64,000 bases of DNA from assembly GCA_015075425.1 (NCBI GenBank), contig JABTUL010000002.1, positions 434,001-498,000 of the forward strand, in the 5' to 3' direction. Below are positions 62,564-64,000 of the stretch, in pieces. Every line of letters begins with the position of its first letter. Position 1 is the stretch's first letter. The notes beneath the pieces are model-generated. The model saw only the letters and a list, made by a program, of their open reading frames with translations, did not search any database and was not told the origin of the DNA. This stretch comes from Spirochaetales bacterium. Lineage in GTDB: Bacteria; Spirochaetota; Leptospiria; Leptospirales; Leptonemataceae. The position numbers and the translations under genes were made by a program.

Positions 62564-62948
62564 AATAGGCGGGTCCTGTGTGCTGGTATTCAGTCTGCAC
62601 TTTTGCAGAAGCGGCGGCCTTTTTTATCCGGGACTGCCCGAACATTACCAGAAGAGCGGCCTTATTTCCAGTTCAACCTATCAGGTTACTTTCAGCGTCC
62701 TGGCGGATTCAGAGGAAGAGGCACGCTCTCGCGGCGAAACAGAAGGGCGCATCCGGGCATTTGAAATGATGGTGAAGGAACCCTTTATTGGTCGCTTCAA
62801 TTACGATCGCAAACGCAATGAGCTACAGCGTCTGGTTTCATCTTACGGCCGGGTTGTTTATGTGGCCAGGGAATCGCCCGGCTCCTTTGGTGTGGTTTAC
62901 CAGGTAACGCAGCAGGGCAATCTTAAAAAAACTTTATTGGATTTGTAA
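62550..62948 (+). CDS. Small lipoprotein of unknown function
   Basis: The 132-residue protein has a signal peptide ending SLHFC (Cys19). The mature domain has [20 protein letters not shown], a helix ([13 protein letters not shown]) and a beta-rich end ([20 protein letters not shown]). The pattern resembles small LPP20-like envelope lipoproteins, without proof. Its stop overlaps the gltX start (TAATG). Confidence 0.72.
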   Translation: MKNLRIGGSCVLVFSLHFCRSGGLFYPGLPEHYQKSGLISSSTYQVTFSVLADSEEEARSRGETEGRIRAFEMMVKEPFIGRFNYDRKRNELQRLVSSYGRVVYVARESPGSFGVVYQVTQQGNLKKTLLDL

Positions 62949-64000
62949 TGAAAAAAGTCAGAACTCGCTTTGCTCCGTCACCCAGCGGCTTTTTACACGT
63001 AGGGGGGGCACGCACAGCCCTGTTCAATTTTCTGTATGCACGCGCCACGGGTGGTAGCTTCATCATTCGTGTTGAGGATACGGATCAAGAGCGTTCCAGC
63101 AAAAGTTCAGAGGATACGATTCTGGATTCACTGGCCTGGCTTGGCATCCACGCAGATGAAGGTGTTCGCGAAGGCGGCCCCTTTGTCCCTTACAGACAGA
63201 GTGAACGACTCGATCGCTACCGGAAGTACACCAACCAGCTGCTGGAGAAAGGGGCAGCATTTGCTTGCTTTTGCAGCGGGGAAGAAATCGAGTCCAAACA
63301 AAAGCAGGCCCGCGCCATGGGGCTGCCCTACGTGTATGACGGCAAGTGTCGCGGGCTTTCGTCCGCAGACGTGCAGAGTCGTATTAAGGCCGGTGAACCT
63401 TTTGCCGTTCGCTTCAGAGTAGATCAGGGAGATATTCTTGTCGAAGACCTGGTGCAGGGCCGGGTGAAGTTTGATGCCCGCCTCATTGGAGACTTTATCA
63501 TTGTCAAATCCGACGGTTTTCCATCCTACAACTATGCAGTTGTGGTGGATGATCATGAAATGGAAATTTCTCATGTAATTCGCGGAGTGGGCCACCTCTC
63601 CAACACACCCCGGCAGATTCTCATCCACCAGGCTCTGGGCTTTCCGTTGCCGGTGTACGCGCATATTTCAGAGATCGTGGGCACGGATCGCAAAAAATTA
63701 AGCAAGCGTCGTGGCGCTACATCGGTCCTGTTCTTCCGCGAGCTGGGATATTTGCCTCAGGCATTTGTGAACTACATGGCCCTTCTGGGCTGGTATCCCG
63801 ATGATGCCGTGGAATTCATGCCCTCAGGTGAGCTGGGAGCAAAGTTTGATGTGCATCGCTGTAGCAAGAGTCCGGCCATGTTTGATTTTTTCCTGGTGGA
63901 AAAAAATAGCACGCCTGACGATGAAGGCGGTATAGCTGATGGAGACGAGGGAGTCGAAACAGCCGGTACCCTGACCGCAGAAGAATTGCGGCGACAGATC
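62948..64000 (+). CDS. gltX: Glutamyl-tRNA synthetase, partial (5' end)
   Basis: The first 351 codons are in the window and the gene runs off the right edge. The class I signature [20 protein letters not shown] split as [15 protein letters not shown] (HIGH-type) and the KMSKS-type motif KKLSKRRGA are present, with Rossmann-core [10 protein letters not shown] and [20 protein letters not shown]. The enzyme charges tRNA-Glu and possibly tRNA-Gln. It begins at ATG 62948 directly after the lipoprotein gene. An unusual insert rich in Asp/Glu/Gly (about residues 319-340) lies after the motif. Confidence 0.95.
   Translation, partial: MKKVRTRFAPSPSGFLHVGGARTALFNFLYARATGGSFIIRVEDTDQERSSKSSEDTILDSLAWLGIHADEGVREGGPFVPYRQSERLDRYRKYTNQLLEKGAAFACFCSGEEIESKQKQARAMGLPYVYDGKCRGLSSADVQSRIKAGEPFAVRFRVDQGDILVEDLVQGRVKFDARLIGDFIIVKSDGFPSYNYAVVVDDHEMEISHVIRGVGHLSNTPRQILIHQALGFPLPVYAHISEIVGTDRKKLSKRRGATSVLFFRELGYLPQAFVNYMALLGWYPDDAVEFMPSGELGAKFDVHRCSKSPAMFDFFLVEKNSTPDDEGGIADGDEGVETAGTLTAEELRRQI

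Noticed and set aside
1-64000. CRISPR arrays, rRNA and tRNA genes
   Set aside because: Gaps between genes are short, and I saw no spaced direct repeats, cloverleaf sequences or conserved rRNA segments.

Overview
The window looks like chromosome from a spirochaete of the order Leptospirales (Leptospira/Leptonema/Turneriella type). The indications are a flbD-motA-motB-fliL motility operon, many small lipoproteins with loose spirochaetal lipoboxes, two 7TM-DISM adenylate cyclases, an FG-GAP surface lipoprotein, a DUF3332 protein and a PPi/polyphosphate energy set. Base composition is moderately GC-rich and gene density is high, with many 1-20 bp overlaps and several GTG or TTG starts. The genus is inference.

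Layout. 1-1100: decayed DNA holding an unrecognised partial frame, a fragment of a RapZ C-terminal domain and a frameshifted remnant of a Y2 (IS91-like) transposase. 1800-3322: an apparently intact DDE insertion sequence. 3455-6843: a large membrane protein and a lipoprotein. 7032-9411: three consecutive but different toxin-antitoxin modules with PIN toxins; a 60-bp scrap of the IS transposase lies between the second and third. 9502-12902: a tightly coupled minus-strand operon (acyl-CoA dehydrogenase, aminoglycoside-phosphotransferase-like kinase, DUF6285, histidine phosphatase) that resembles the core of the levulinate/4-hydroxyacyl-CoA pathway.

13071-29979: surface and envelope proteins (FG-GAP lipoprotein, OmpA-like lipoprotein, TPR protein, Vps62-like lipoprotein), folE with a lipoprotein cytochrome c, a K+-dependent membrane pyrophosphatase, polyphosphate kinase 2, a PlsC acyltransferase, an orphan oligopeptide ABC ATPase and a cyclase fused to a receiver domain. 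30286-37752: two polytopic glycosyltransferase-like proteins facing each other, a peroxiredoxin, and a carbamoyltransferase/SxtJ-like/lipoprotein cassette. 37883-43425: ECF sigma/anti-sigma pair, a coiled-coil protein with DNA-level repeats, a DUF4143 remnant, a DUF1569-ankyrin fusion, a thiolase, a HIT protein and an MCE protein.

43425-49103: MBOAT acyltransferase, CPBP protease and the flagellar stator operon. 49146-57817: argG, an MMPL/RND exporter, a fatty acid hydroxylase family protein, a methyltransferase, a second adenylate cyclase and a lipase. 57913-64000: a plus-strand run of glmS, a GlmU-like hexapeptide protein, xseB, a TrmA/RlmD-type RNA methyltransferase with no visible conventional start, two lipoproteins and the first 351 codons of gltX. 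I found no rRNA, tRNA or CRISPR array.
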